A stretch of 64,000 nt of DNA from CAWGJC01 sp965276665. Its GTDB lineage: Bacteria; Pseudomonadota; Alphaproteobacteria; Acetobacterales; Acetobacteraceae. The notes beneath the pieces are model-generated. The model did no database searches. It saw only the letters and a program-made list of their open reading frames with translations, and was not told the origin of the DNA. Positions 53,517 to 62,451 of this stretch are shown piece after piece; within the stretch, counting starts at the first letter, position 1; each line of letters starts with the position of its first letter. The stretch lies in contig OZ255620.1 in NCBI GenBank assembly GCA_965276665.1, positions 434,001 through 498,000 of the forward strand. Reading direction: 5' to 3'. The position numbers were made by a program, and so were the translations under genes.

Positions 53517-54337
53517 GGCGCGTGCGATTTATCTTCCCGGCGGTCTGCGCGCTCGCGGTGGCGGCCGGCCTGCTGTTCCCAATCGCCTGGATGCTTTCCA
53601 CCGCGATCAAGCCGCACTCGCAGGTCTTCACCTACCCACCCGTCTGGCTGCCGCGCGACTTCACCCTCGCGGCCTTCGGGAGCGCATTCCGCGGGGACAT
53701 GGCGCGCTTCCTGCTCAATTCGCTGATCATCGCCGCCTGCACCGCGATTCTCTCCACCGCCGCCGGCGCGCTCGCGGCCTATCCGATGTCGCGCCATCGC
53801 TCGATCGCGACGCGGATCGCGCTGTTCTACCTGCTCGCCTCGATCGCCTTTCCCGCGCCGCTGCTGCTGATCTCGACCTATATCGTCTCGGCGCAGCTCG
53901 ATCTCATCGACACCTACGCCATCGTGGTGCTGGTCAATTGCGTGTTCACCCTGCCCGTCTGCGTCTGGATGCTGAAATCCTTCTTCGACGGTTTGCCGAT
54001 CGAGGTGGAGGAAGCCGCCATGATCGACGGCGCCGGAGCGCTGCGCACCTTCCTGCGCATCGTCGCGCCGATGTCGCGGCCCGGTCTCACCGCCGCCGCG
54101 ATCTACGCCTTCGTCAGCGCCTGGAACGATCTGACGATCGGGCTCACGCTCACCACCTCCACCGCCATGCGGCCGCTGCCGGCCGGCATCAGCGTGACTT
54201 ATCTGCAGGAATTCCAATACCAATGGCCGGAGATGATGGCGGTCGCGACTGTCGCGACATTGCCTATCCTCGCGCTCTTCGTCGCGTTCCAGCGCAACTT
54301 CATCGAGGGAGTGACCGCGGGCGCGGTCAAGCAATGA
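53513..54337 (+). CDS. ABC sugar transporter permease (MalG/UgpE type), system A
   Basis: A 274-residue CUT1 permease, six spans. Start RFIFPAVCALAVAAGLLFPI then AWMLSTAIKPHSQVF; the EAA motif VEEAAMIDGAGALRTFLRI; C-terminal FQRNFIEGVTAGAVK, the signature of the MalG group. Heterodimer partner of the preceding permease. The binding-protein gene follows 38 bases later. Confidence 0.92.
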   Translation: MRRVRFIFPAVCALAVAAGLLFPIAWMLSTAIKPHSQVFTYPPVWLPRDFTLAAFGSAFRGDMARFLLNSLIIAACTAILSTAAGALAAYPMSRHRSIATRIALFYLLASIAFPAPLLLISTYIVSAQLDLIDTYAIVVLVNCVFTLPVCVWMLKSFFDGLPIEVEEAAMIDGAGALRTFLRIVAPMSRPGLTAAAIYAFVSAWNDLTIGLTLTTSTAMRPLPAGISVTYLQEFQYQWPEMMAVATVATLPILALFVAFQRNFIEGVTAGAVKQ

Positions 54338-54375
54338 GCCGGCCGTGACCCGGCCCGGCAATCGGGAGGAACGCC

Positions 54376-55647
54376 ATGAAGCCCATCGCAAGGCTCGCCG
54401 CCGCAACAATTCTCGCCGCCGCCGCGATCAGCCCGGCCCGGGCGGAGACGACGATCACCTTCATGGGCTGGGTGAATATGTTCGACTTCCAGAAGCCCGG
54501 CTGGGCGCGCATCCTCGCCAATTTCGCGAAGGCGCATCCCGACATCAAGGTGAACTATATCGGCACGCCGGCGGAGGACACGCTGCGCCAGGTGACCGCG
54601 GCCATCCTCGCGCGCGAGCCGCCAGACATCATGCAGGTGAGCGCCTCCTGGATCCAGCAGCTCGATGACCAGCGCGCGCTGGCGCCGCTCGGCCTGCTGC
54701 TCGGCAAGGACGAGCTCGGGCATCTCTGGAAAACCGGCGTCGATGCGCTCACGATCGATGGCAAGGTCGAGGGCGTTCCCTGGCTGCCGGCACCCTCGGC
54801 CTGGGTCTACAACCGCAACCTCTTCAAGCGCGCGGGGCTCGACCCCGACAAGCCGCCCACCACCTGGGACGAGTTCACCAAGGATGTCGACAAGATCTGC
54901 GCCCTGCCGGCGGAGAACGGCGTAAGGACGTTCGGCGTCGTGCTGCGCTCCTCGCGCGATGTGATCGCCATGTCGTCGATGCCCTATTTCGTCTGGGGCT
55001 TCGGCGGCGAGATCGTCGATGCGAAGGGACTGCCGGACTGGGACAATCCCGGCGCGGTGAAAGCCTTCGGCTGGATCCGCGACATGATCCACAAGGGGTG
55101 CAGTCCCGATGCGGCGGACACGCAGGTCGCGCGCTCGCTCTTCGCGCAGGGGCGCGTCGGGTTCGAGTTCGACGGGCCGTACATCAAGGGCCTGGTGAAG
55201 ACGATGTCGGACGGGAAGATGCAGTTCGGGCCGGACAAGGATGCGTGGGTGGTGCCCGCGCTGGTGGGGATGGACGGCAAGACGCGACTGATCGGGGGTG
55301 CGAACGTGCTCGGCATCAGCGCCTCCTCGAAGCACAAAGAGGCGGCCGCGACCTTCGTGCGCTTCCTGCTCGATGATCCGGATTCGGTGAACTATTTCTA
55401 CGCGACCTCGCAGCAGATCACGACGAGCAATATCGACGTCATCCAGAACGGCCCGATGGGGAAGGACCAGTTCCTGCAGCAATACATCCGGAGCTGGGAC
55501 AAGGTGGACCTGCTGCCGATCCGTAGCCCGCGGATCGACGCCATCCTCGATAATGTCGGGCTCTCGCTGCAGAAGGTAACCCACGGCGCCGAACCCCAGA
55601 CCGAGCTGAAGGGTCTCACCCAGGCGATCCGCGACGTGGATCGCTGA
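54376..55647 (+). CDS. ABC sugar-binding protein, system A
   Basis: A 423-residue periplasmic family 1 binding protein. Signal peptide IARLAAATILAAAAISPARA, then ITFMGWVNMFDFQKPGW, REPPDIMQVSASWIQQL and GVPWLPAPSAWVYNRNLFKR. A strong GGGAGG ribosome binding site 6 bases before the ATG suggests high expression. It delivers the sugar ligand to the two permeases encoded upstream. Confidence 0.92.
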   Translation: MKPIARLAAATILAAAAISPARAETTITFMGWVNMFDFQKPGWARILANFAKAHPDIKVNYIGTPAEDTLRQVTAAILAREPPDIMQVSASWIQQLDDQRALAPLGLLLGKDELGHLWKTGVDALTIDGKVEGVPWLPAPSAWVYNRNLFKRAGLDPDKPPTTWDEFTKDVDKICALPAENGVRTFGVVLRSSRDVIAMSSMPYFVWGFGGEIVDAKGLPDWDNPGAVKAFGWIRDMIHKGCSPDAADTQVARSLFAQGRVGFEFDGPYIKGLVKTMSDGKMQFGPDKDAWVVPALVGMDGKTRLIGGANVLGISASSKHKEAAATFVRFLLDDPDSVNYFYATSQQITTSNIDVIQNGPMGKDQFLQQYIRSWDKVDLLPIRSPRIDAILDNVGLSLQKVTHGAEPQTELKGLTQAIRDVDR

Positions 55648-55652
55648 GCAGG

Positions 55653-56696
55653 ATGCTGCGCGCCGCCGTGATCGGCGCCGGCTGGTTCTCGGCCCAGAAC
55701 CACATTCCGGTGCTGGCGCGCCGGGCCGACGTGGTGCTGGACGGCGTCTGCCGGCTCGGCGCCGAGCCGCTCGCGCGCGTGCGGGACCATTTCGGCTTCG
55801 CCTTCGCCTCCGAGGATCATCGCGACGTGCTGGCGCGGCGGCCCGACATCGTCGTGGTCGCCTCGCCGCATCATCTGCACCACGAACATGCGCGCGCGGC
55901 GCTCGAGGCTGGCGCGCATGTGCTGGTCGAGAAGCCGATGACGGTCGGTCCAGCCGATGCCTGGGACCTCGTCGCGACGGCGTCGCGCACCGGGCGCCAT
56001 CTGCTGGTGGCGAACGGCTACCATTACCTGCCGGAGATGGAGCTCGCGCGTGCGATGGTGGCGCGCGTCGGCCGCATCGAGCACGTCGCCTGTCTGTTCG
56101 CCTCGGCCACGCGACCGGTCTTCTCGGGCGATGTCGGGTTTCGCCGCTGGCGCACGACCTTCTTTCGCCCCGACATCGCGACCTGGCAGGACCCCGCGCA
56201 TGGCGGCGGATTCGCCTATGGCCAGCTCTCGCATTCCGTCGCGCTGCTGCTCCGGCTCACGGGGTTGCGCGCGGCGCGCGTGAGCGGATGCGCCTGGCGG
56301 GAGAACGGGATCGACCTGCACGATGCGGCGACGCTCGTCTTCGAGGGCGGCGCGGTCGGCAGCCTCGCCGGCGCCGCCGCGGTGCCGGAGGAGGGTCGCG
56401 CGCGGTTGCGGCTCTTTCTCACTGGCGCCGAGGGCATGCTCGAAATCGGCGTCGATCTCGATCGCTGCATCCTCGAGCGGCATGACGGCGCGCGCGAGGA
56501 ACTCGCGGTCCCGCCCGGCGCCTGGCGCTACGATTGCGTCGGACCCGTCGATGCGCTCGTCGATCTCGCGCAGGGACGGGGCGCGAATCTCTCGCCGGGC
56601 GAGACCGGCGCACGGACGGTGGAGGTGATCGCCGCGATGCTGCGCTCGGCGGCATGCGCGGGAATCCCCGTCCCCATTGGCGACAAGGGAGGATGA
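55653..56696 (+). CDS. Gfo/Idh/MocA-family sugar dehydrogenase, second copy
   Basis: A 347-residue oxidoreductase: Rossmann LRAAVIGAGWFSAQNHIPVL, VASPHHLHHEHARAALEAG, catalytic VLVEKPMTVGPADAW and GGGFAYGQLSHSVALLLRL in the substrate domain. It differs substantially from the copy at the operon start, so the two probably act on different positions or intermediates, as in some double-oxidation sugar pathways. The stop overlaps the MFS start region. Confidence 0.88.
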   Translation: MLRAAVIGAGWFSAQNHIPVLARRADVVLDGVCRLGAEPLARVRDHFGFAFASEDHRDVLARRPDIVVVASPHHLHHEHARAALEAGAHVLVEKPMTVGPADAWDLVATASRTGRHLLVANGYHYLPEMELARAMVARVGRIEHVACLFASATRPVFSGDVGFRRWRTTFFRPDIATWQDPAHGGGFAYGQLSHSVALLLRLTGLRAARVSGCAWRENGIDLHDAATLVFEGGAVGSLAGAAAVPEEGRARLRLFLTGAEGMLEIGVDLDRCILERHDGAREELAVPPGAWRYDCVGPVDALVDLAQGRGANLSPGETGARTVEVIAAMLRSAACAGIPVPIGDKGG

Positions 56697-56698
56697 CG

Positions 56699-58000
56699 AT
56701 GCAGCCCGATCCCGCGATCCTCGACCGAGCAGTGCGGCGCTCGGTGCGCCGGCTGATGCCGTGGCTTCTGCTGATGTACGTGTTCGCCTTTCTCGATCGC
56801 ACCAATATCGGCTTCGCAAAGAATGCGCTGCACGCCGAGGCGGGGATCGGCGAATACGCCTACGCCTGGGGCGCGGGAATCTTCTCGATCGGCTATGCGC
56901 TCGTGGAGATCCCGAGCAATCTCGCCATGCGCCGCTTCGGCGCGCGGATCTGGATGGCGCGCATCATGATCAGCTGGGGATTGCTTTCCGCGGCGATGAT
57001 GTTCGTGACCGGCCCCAAGAGCCTCTACGCGCTGCGCCTGCTGCTCGGCCTCGCCGAAGGGGGATTGTTCCCGGGCGCGATGTATTTCATGACGCTGTGG
57101 TTCCCGGAGAGCCGCCGCGCCTCGATCGCCGGTCTCTTCTATTTCGGCGCGCCGATCGCCTTCGTCGTGGGCGGACCGGTCTCGGGGCTGCTGCTCGACG
57201 CGGACGGGCTGCTCGGGCTGCGCGGCTGGCAGCTGATGTTCGCGGTGGATGGCCTGCTCGCCGCGCTCGCCGGCATCCTGATCTTCTTCACCCTCGTCGA
57301 TCGCCCGGCCGACGCGGCCTGGCTCACGGCAGAGGAACGCGCGACGCTGAGCGCGGCCTGCGGCGCGGAGGAAGGTGCGCGCCTCGCGCACGGGCCGCGC
57401 GGCGTGCTGGCGGCGCTCGCCGCCCCGCGGCTGTGGTATTTCGCGGCGATCTACATCCTCATCCAGATCTGCGTCGCCGGCGTCACCTACTACCTCCCGG
57501 CGCAGATCGGGGCCCTGCTCGGCCGCCATGTCGGGTTCCTCGTCAGCCTGGTCACGGCGGTGCCCTGGGCCTGCGCGCTGGTCGCCGCCTTCCTGGTGCC
57601 GCGCCTCGCCGACCGGCTCGGCGAGCGCCGGCTGGTCGGTGCGGCGACGCTGCTCGCCTGCGCGGTCGGCATGGCGGTCTCCGCCACCGCCGGCCCCGCG
57701 ATCGGGGTCGCCGCGCTCTGCGTCGCGGTCGCCGGCTTCATCGCCGTGCAGCCGATCTTCTGGACCTTCCCGATGAGCTATCTCGGGGGCGCCGCGGCGG
57801 CGGGCGGCCTCGCCTTCATCAACATGAGCACCTTCGTCTCCGGCATCGTCGCGCCCCAGCTTCGCGTCTGGGCGGATGCCGATTTCGGGCCTGGCTGCGG
57901 GCTCTACGCGCTCGCCTGCTCGGCCCTGATCGGCTCGGCCATGATCGTCGGCATCGGGCTGATGCAGCGCGACACCGCCGCCGTGCCGGCGCGGGTCTGA
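56699..58000 (+). CDS. MFS transporter of the anion:cation symporter type
   Basis: A 433-residue, 12-span transporter. LMPWLLLMYVFAFLDRTNIG and FAKNALHAEAGIG is the ACS-family signature (hexuronate, glucarate, tartrate, phthalate permeases), followed by GLAEGGLFPGAMYFMTLWFP. GGGAGG stands 6 bases before the ATG at 56699, which is favoured over an ATG 6 bases upstream. It likely imports a monomeric sugar acid, complementing the ABC importer for larger glycosides. Confidence 0.9.
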   Translation: MQPDPAILDRAVRRSVRRLMPWLLLMYVFAFLDRTNIGFAKNALHAEAGIGEYAYAWGAGIFSIGYALVEIPSNLAMRRFGARIWMARIMISWGLLSAAMMFVTGPKSLYALRLLLGLAEGGLFPGAMYFMTLWFPESRRASIAGLFYFGAPIAFVVGGPVSGLLLDADGLLGLRGWQLMFAVDGLLAALAGILIFFTLVDRPADAAWLTAEERATLSAACGAEEGARLAHGPRGVLAALAAPRLWYFAAIYILIQICVAGVTYYLPAQIGALLGRHVGFLVSLVTAVPWACALVAAFLVPRLADRLGERRLVGAATLLACAVGMAVSATAGPAIGVAALCVAVAGFIAVQPIFWTFPMSYLGGAAAAGGLAFINMSTFVSGIVAPQLRVWADADFGPGCGLYALACSALIGSAMIVGIGLMQRDTAAVPARV

Positions 58001-58016
58001 AGGCAGGGAGAGGACG

Positions 58017-59177
58017 ATGAAGATCAAGAGCATCCGCGCCTTCCCGCTGCGGCCCGACGCGCCCGACACGCGCGACCGGCGCCGCGCGGGATGGCAGGAG
58101 GGCGCGGAGATCGCCAACCCGATGTCGCGCTATCCCCGCTACAAAGCACGGCGCACCTCCTGGCGGGCCGCCCTGCCCGCCATCGGCTGCCTCGTCACGG
58201 CCGAGGACGGCAGCTGGGGGTTCGGCACCGGGCGGATGGGCACGCCGGCGGCGGCGCTCATCAACGAGCATCTCGGCCCGCTGCTCGTGGGCGAGCCGGC
58301 GCTCGCGACGGAGCGCCTCTGGGACATGATGTTCCGCCTTGCCTCGCCGTACAGCGCGGCCGGGCTCGCGGCGTACGCGATCAGCGCCGTCGACCTGGCG
58401 CTGTGGGATCTCAAGGGGCGGGTGCTGCGGCGCCCGGTCTACGAGCTGCTGGGCGGCCCGGCGCGCGAGGCGATCACCTGCTACGCGACCGGCAACGACA
58501 CCGACTGGCACATGGAGCTCGGCTTCCGCGCGACCAAGCTCGCCTGCCCCTACGGGCCGGCGGACGGGCTGGCGGCGCTCGCCGAGAACGAGGCGCAGGT
58601 CGCGCGGACGCGCGCGCTCATCGGCGACGAGGTCGATCTGATGCTCGATTGCTGGATGGCGTTCGACGTCGAATTCGCCGTGCGGCTGGCCGAGCGGCTG
58701 CGTCCGTACCGGCTGCGCTGGATCGAGGATTGCCTGATCCCGGAGGACATGGCGGGTTTCGCCGAGATGCGCCGGCGGCTGCCCTGGCAGGGGCTCGCGA
58801 CGGGCGAGCACTGGTATGCCGTCCTGCCCTTCTTCGAGGCGGCGCGCTCGGGGAGCGTCGACATCCTGCAGCCCGATATCGAATGGGTCGGCGGCATCAC
58901 CGCCTGCGTCAAGATCTGCCATATCGCGGAGGCCGCCGGCCGCACCGTCATGCTGCATGCGGGCATGAACACGCCGTTCGGCCAGCACCTGACGCTCGCC
59001 ATGCCCTGCACGAGCTGGGGCGAGTATTTCGTGCACGCGCCGCCCGGCGTGCCGCTCGAGCGCATGGTCGGGCTGCCCGGCACGGTGGTGCCGCAATCCG
59101 GCCTGGTGCGTCCATCCGAGGCACCGGGTTTCGGCATGGAGATCGATCTCCGCTGGATCGAGCGAATGGCGGCCTGA
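58017..59177 (+). CDS. Enolase-superfamily dehydratase, L-rhamnonate-dehydratase-like
   Basis: A 386-residue enzyme with RhmD-like landmarks: IANPMSRYPRYKARRTSWRA in the capping part, AISAVDLALWDLKGRV, then KLACPYGPADGLAALAENEA where most MR-group enzymes have KxK, DLMLDCWMAFD, RWIEDCLIPEDM, TGEHWYAVLPF, ILQPDIEWVGGITACVKICH and the late VMLHAGMNTPFGQH with the catalytic His. RhmD dehydrates 6-deoxy-aldonic acids to 2-keto-3-deoxy derivatives. Last gene of the operon. Confidence 0.88.
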   Translation: MKIKSIRAFPLRPDAPDTRDRRRAGWQEGAEIANPMSRYPRYKARRTSWRAALPAIGCLVTAEDGSWGFGTGRMGTPAAALINEHLGPLLVGEPALATERLWDMMFRLASPYSAAGLAAYAISAVDLALWDLKGRVLRRPVYELLGGPAREAITCYATGNDTDWHMELGFRATKLACPYGPADGLAALAENEAQVARTRALIGDEVDLMLDCWMAFDVEFAVRLAERLRPYRLRWIEDCLIPEDMAGFAEMRRRLPWQGLATGEHWYAVLPFFEAARSGSVDILQPDIEWVGGITACVKICHIAEAAGRTVMLHAGMNTPFGQHLTLAMPCTSWGEYFVHAPPGVPLERMVGLPGTVVPQSGLVRPSEAPGFGMEIDLRWIERMAA

Positions 59178-59246
59178 CCACGTTCGACCCGTACCAGCCG
59201 CCCCATCGACAGCAGCACGCTCGGGACCAGGATGACGGCACAGAGG

Positions 59247-59262
59247 CTCGCAATATTGCGAG
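59247..59262. promoter_or_regulatory. Perfect 16-bp palindrome between convergent operons
   Basis: CTCGCAATATTGCGAG lies in the 152-bp gap between the ends of the two convergent operons. There is no loop or T-tract typical of a terminator. It could be a protein-binding site; nothing else recognisable lies in this gap. Confidence 0.35.
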
Positions 59263-59329
59263 AGAGAAAGTCCGCCGCGCCGTCATCGCCCGATCGTTCG
59301 CCCCGCAGAGCTGCCGGTATCCGCGCGGC

Positions 59330-60175
59330 TTATCCCTTCACTGCGCCGGCCGACAATCCCTCCACCAGGAAGCGTTGCAGGTATACGAAGCTGACCGCGA
59401 CCGGGATCACAGCCAGAGCGGAGGCAGCCATGAGGCTGCCCCAATCGGTGATGTGGTCGCCCTTGTAGAGCATGATGCCCGGCGTCAGCGTGCGGTGCGC
59501 GTCGTTGTTGATCAGCACGTAGCCGAACATGAACTCGTTCCAGGCATGGATGAAGGCGAAAACGCCGGTGGCGAGCAAGCCCGGCGCGCAGAGCGGCAGG
59601 AGTACGCGGCGCAGGAACATGAGCCGTGAGCATCCGTCCATCTCCGCCGCTTCCTCGATCTCGGCCGGCACGGCGTCGAAGAAGCCCTTCAGCATGAAGG
59701 AGCAGAGCGGCACCGCGAAGGTGCAGTAGACAATAATCAGCGACCAGTACGAGCTCAACAGGCCGAGCCGGCGCATGAGAACATAGAGCGGCACGAGCAG
59801 CAGCACGCCCGGGATCATCTGCGAGAGCAGCAGCGCCCCGCCCACGGCGCGCACCGCGCCCTGCCGCGTCCAGCGGCTCAGCGCATAGCCGCTGAACGTC
59901 GAGATGACGAGAGTGAGCAGCGTGGAGGCGAGCCCCACGATCAGGCTGTTGCGGAAATAGACGAGGAAGGGCGAGTGGAGCAGCACGTCCTGGAAATGCT
60001 CGAGCGTGGGCGTGCGGATCAGGAAGGTCGGGTTGACGCTCCTGATATCGGCGGTCGGCTTGAGGGCCGTGTCCACCATCCAGAGAAAGGGGAATAGGCA
60101 ATAGACGGAGAAGAGGATGAGCGTGCCATAGCTCAGCACGGCGGTGGTGACCCTCGTGGCGCGGCCTCTCACCAC
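59330..60175 (-). CDS. ABC sugar transporter permease (MalG type), system B
   Basis: A 281-residue CUT1 permease: FSVYCLFPFLWMVDTALKPT at the first span, EAA motif IEEAAEMDGCSRLMFLRRVL, C-terminal LQRFLVEGLSAGAVKG. GTG start, one base after the stop of the preceding permease (TGACGTG junction). Last gene of the minus-strand operon; no ATPase follows. Confidence 0.92.
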   Translation of the reverse strand: MVRGRATRVTTAVLSYGTLILFSVYCLFPFLWMVDTALKPTADIRSVNPTFLIRTPTLEHFQDVLLHSPFLVYFRNSLIVGLASTLLTLVISTFSGYALSRWTRQGAVRAVGGALLLSQMIPGVLLLVPLYVLMRRLGLLSSYWSLIIVYCTFAVPLCSFMLKGFFDAVPAEIEEAAEMDGCSRLMFLRRVLLPLCAPGLLATGVFAFIHAWNEFMFGYVLINNDAHRTLTPGIMLYKGDHITDWGSLMAASALAVIPVAVSFVYLQRFLVEGLSAGAVKG

Positions 60176-60176
60176 G

Positions 60177-61148
60177 TCACGCCGCCCGCCCGCGCCGGAG
60201 CCCGCCGTAATAGTAGAGGGCGAAGCTCGCGACCATGAAGCCCATCATCATGCTGGCCAGCGCGCAGGCGCCCCCGACATCGAAATTCTGCATGGCGTAG
60301 CGGTAGATCATGATCGGCAGCGTTTCGGATGCGTTGAGGGGACCTCCCTCGGTCATGACGTAGATGAAGTCGAAATTGACCGCGGTCCAGATGATGTGGA
60401 TGAAGATCAGCGTGTATGACACCGCGCGCAGATGCGGCATGGTGATGACGAGAAAGCGCCGCATCGGCCCCGCGCCGTCCACCGCGGCGGCCTCCTGCAT
60501 CTCGCGCGGGATCGCCTGCATGGCAGCGAGCAGGCTCACCGTGTAAAAAGGAAAGCTCCGCCAGATATTGACGAAGGCCACCGTGAGCAGCGCCGTGTCG
60601 AGCCTGCCGAGCCAATAGACCGGCGCCTTCAGCAGCCCGAGCTTCACCGCCCAGAGGTTGAGCACGCCGTAATCCGGCGTGAGCAGCCAGGTCCAGTTGA
60701 GGCCGGCCACCACGATGGGGATCACCCATGGAATGATGATGATGCCGCGGAAGATCGCGCGGCCGCGCACGTTCTGCGCGAGCGCGACCGCGGAGGCGAG
60801 GCCGAGCCCGTACTCGCCCGCGACCGAAACCGACGTCCAGACCAGCGTGTGCCAGAGCGAGGGCCAGAAATCCTCGTCCTCGAGCACGTCGCGATAATTG
60901 TCGAGCCCGGCGAAACCCGTCGCGGTGGGATTGACCAGGTTGACGAGGTGCAGGCTGTTCCACAGCACGCGCATCAGCGGATAGGCGACGAGCACAAGGA
61001 AGAGCAGCCCGGCGGGTGCGACGAAGAGGAGCGCGGCGCGGCGTACCTGCGCGCCGCGCCGGCCGCGCCGGCGCGCGCGAGCGGCGGATGCCGTCTCACT
61101 TGCCGATCGCCGCCAAGCCGCGTCGCGCAGCGCCAGGCTCGATCTCAC
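60177..61148 (-). CDS. ABC sugar transporter permease (MalF/UgpA type), system B
   Basis: A 323-residue CUT1 permease: ALLFVAPAGLLFLVLVAYPL at span 1, RGRAIFRGIIIIPWVIPIVV, and EAA motif REMQEAAAVDGAGPMRRFLV. GTG start at 61148 is one base after the binding-protein stop (again TGACGTG), which suggests tight coupling and argues against longer starts. Pairs with the MalG-type permease. Confidence 0.9.
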   Translation of the reverse strand: MRSSLALRDAAWRRSASETASAARARRRGRRGAQVRRAALLFVAPAGLLFLVLVAYPLMRVLWNSLHLVNLVNPTATGFAGLDNYRDVLEDEDFWPSLWHTLVWTSVSVAGEYGLGLASAVALAQNVRGRAIFRGIIIIPWVIPIVVAGLNWTWLLTPDYGVLNLWAVKLGLLKAPVYWLGRLDTALLTVAFVNIWRSFPFYTVSLLAAMQAIPREMQEAAAVDGAGPMRRFLVITMPHLRAVSYTLIFIHIIWTAVNFDFIYVMTEGGPLNASETLPIMIYRYAMQNFDVGGACALASMMMGFMVASFALYYYGGLRRGRAA

Positions 61149-61149
61149 G

Positions 61150-62400
61150 TCACTTGCCGCCGAGTTGGGCCGCCTGGCGCAGGTCGCGATTGATCGCGTT
61201 GCCGAGCCAGGCGGCGACGGAAGCTGGCTCCTCGCCGCGCAGTAAGACGCGGCCGATCGCATTCTGCATGTCCTGCGTGATCTGCCCGAGCGCAATCGGC
61301 GGGAAGAACACGCCGATCGAGGTGAGGCCGACGAAATCCTTGCTCCATTTCGAATCGCCCACCACGTCCGTGCGCGGCGAATTATCGGGCCGGACGGCCT
61401 TCTGGTATTGCTGGCCGGCCAGGAACTGCACGAACTCCCATTGCTCCTTCGGGTGCTTGCTGCCCTTGAGCACGTAGAACGGGTTGATCTCGAAGAACGT
61501 CGCCTGCGACAGTTTGCCCGGGGGCGGCACGATCTTCACGTCCGCCATCGTCTTGGGGTTCTGCTGCGCGTAGTTCTGCATCCACGGTCCGTCATCAGCC
61601 ATCGCGTATTGGCCGAGGGAGAAATTCGTGTCCTCCTCCTGGTAGCCCCAGCCCGCAGCGTCAGGCGGGATCGCGCCGCTATCCTTGAGCTCCTTGTAGA
61701 AGGCGAAGACCTCGGTGGCGCGCTTGAGCTCGGCCGGGTCGTCGTTCCAGGTGTTGCGGTACTTGCCCTCGCCCTTCGGCACGGCGACGGCGAGGTTGTT
61801 CTGCGCGAGGTAGGCAAGCAGCTCCTGCGGCGCGCGCACGCCGGTGCCAGCGATGCCGAAGCCGTATTTACCGGTTTTTTCCTTGACGATCTTGCTGTCG
61901 GCGAGCAGCTCGTCCCAGCTCTTGGGCGGCGCGGCGATGCCGGCCTGCTGCAGCAGGTCCGCATGGTAGAGCAGGCCGCGCAGGCCGAGATAATGCGGCA
62001 TCGCCAGGATCTTGCCGTCGATGGCCAGCGCCTTCCACACGATCGGGTAGATCTTGTCCTTGTCGGGCCATTGGTCGACGAGCGGCGTCATGTCGCGCAA
62101 CGCGCCCATGCGGGCGAGCTCCCCGAACCATTCGATCAGGCCCCAGCTCACATCCGGCGCATCGCCGCCCGCGATCGCGGTGAGCAGCTTGTCGTGCAGC
62201 GGACCGTACACGATGTACTGCGTCGCGATGTGGATGTTCGGATGGTCCTTCTCGAAGAGCGCGATCTGCTTCTGCTCCTCGATGGACATGGGCAGGCTGG
62301 GTGAGGCGCCGATCCAGAAATTCAGCGTCACCTGGTCTTCCGCCCGTGCGGCGCATGACAGCAGCGCCCACAGGAGCAGCGCAAGAAGCCCGCGTGCCAC
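61150..62400 (-). CDS. ABC sugar-binding protein, system B
   Basis: A 416-residue periplasmic family 1 binding protein. Signal peptide RGLLALLLWALLSCAARAED, then LNFWIGASPSLPMSIEEQKQ, GDAPDVSWGLIEWFGELARM and GKILAMPHYLGLRGLLYHAD. It follows the GH4 gene by 51 bases, so its ligand is probably the glycoside cleaved by that enzyme. Confidence 0.92.
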   Translation of the reverse strand: MARGLLALLLWALLSCAARAEDQVTLNFWIGASPSLPMSIEEQKQIALFEKDHPNIHIATQYIVYGPLHDKLLTAIAGGDAPDVSWGLIEWFGELARMGALRDMTPLVDQWPDKDKIYPIVWKALAIDGKILAMPHYLGLRGLLYHADLLQQAGIAAPPKSWDELLADSKIVKEKTGKYGFGIAGTGVRAPQELLAYLAQNNLAVAVPKGEGKYRNTWNDDPAELKRATEVFAFYKELKDSGAIPPDAAGWGYQEEDTNFSLGQYAMADDGPWMQNYAQQNPKTMADVKIVPPPGKLSQATFFEINPFYVLKGSKHPKEQWEFVQFLAGQQYQKAVRPDNSPRTDVVGDSKWSKDFVGLTSIGVFFPPIALGQITQDMQNAIGRVLLRGEEPASVAAWLGNAINRDLRQAAQLGGK

Positions 62401-62451
62401 TCTCGTCCTCCCTCTTTGCGGACGGCATTGGCTGCCGTCTCGATGGGTTCG

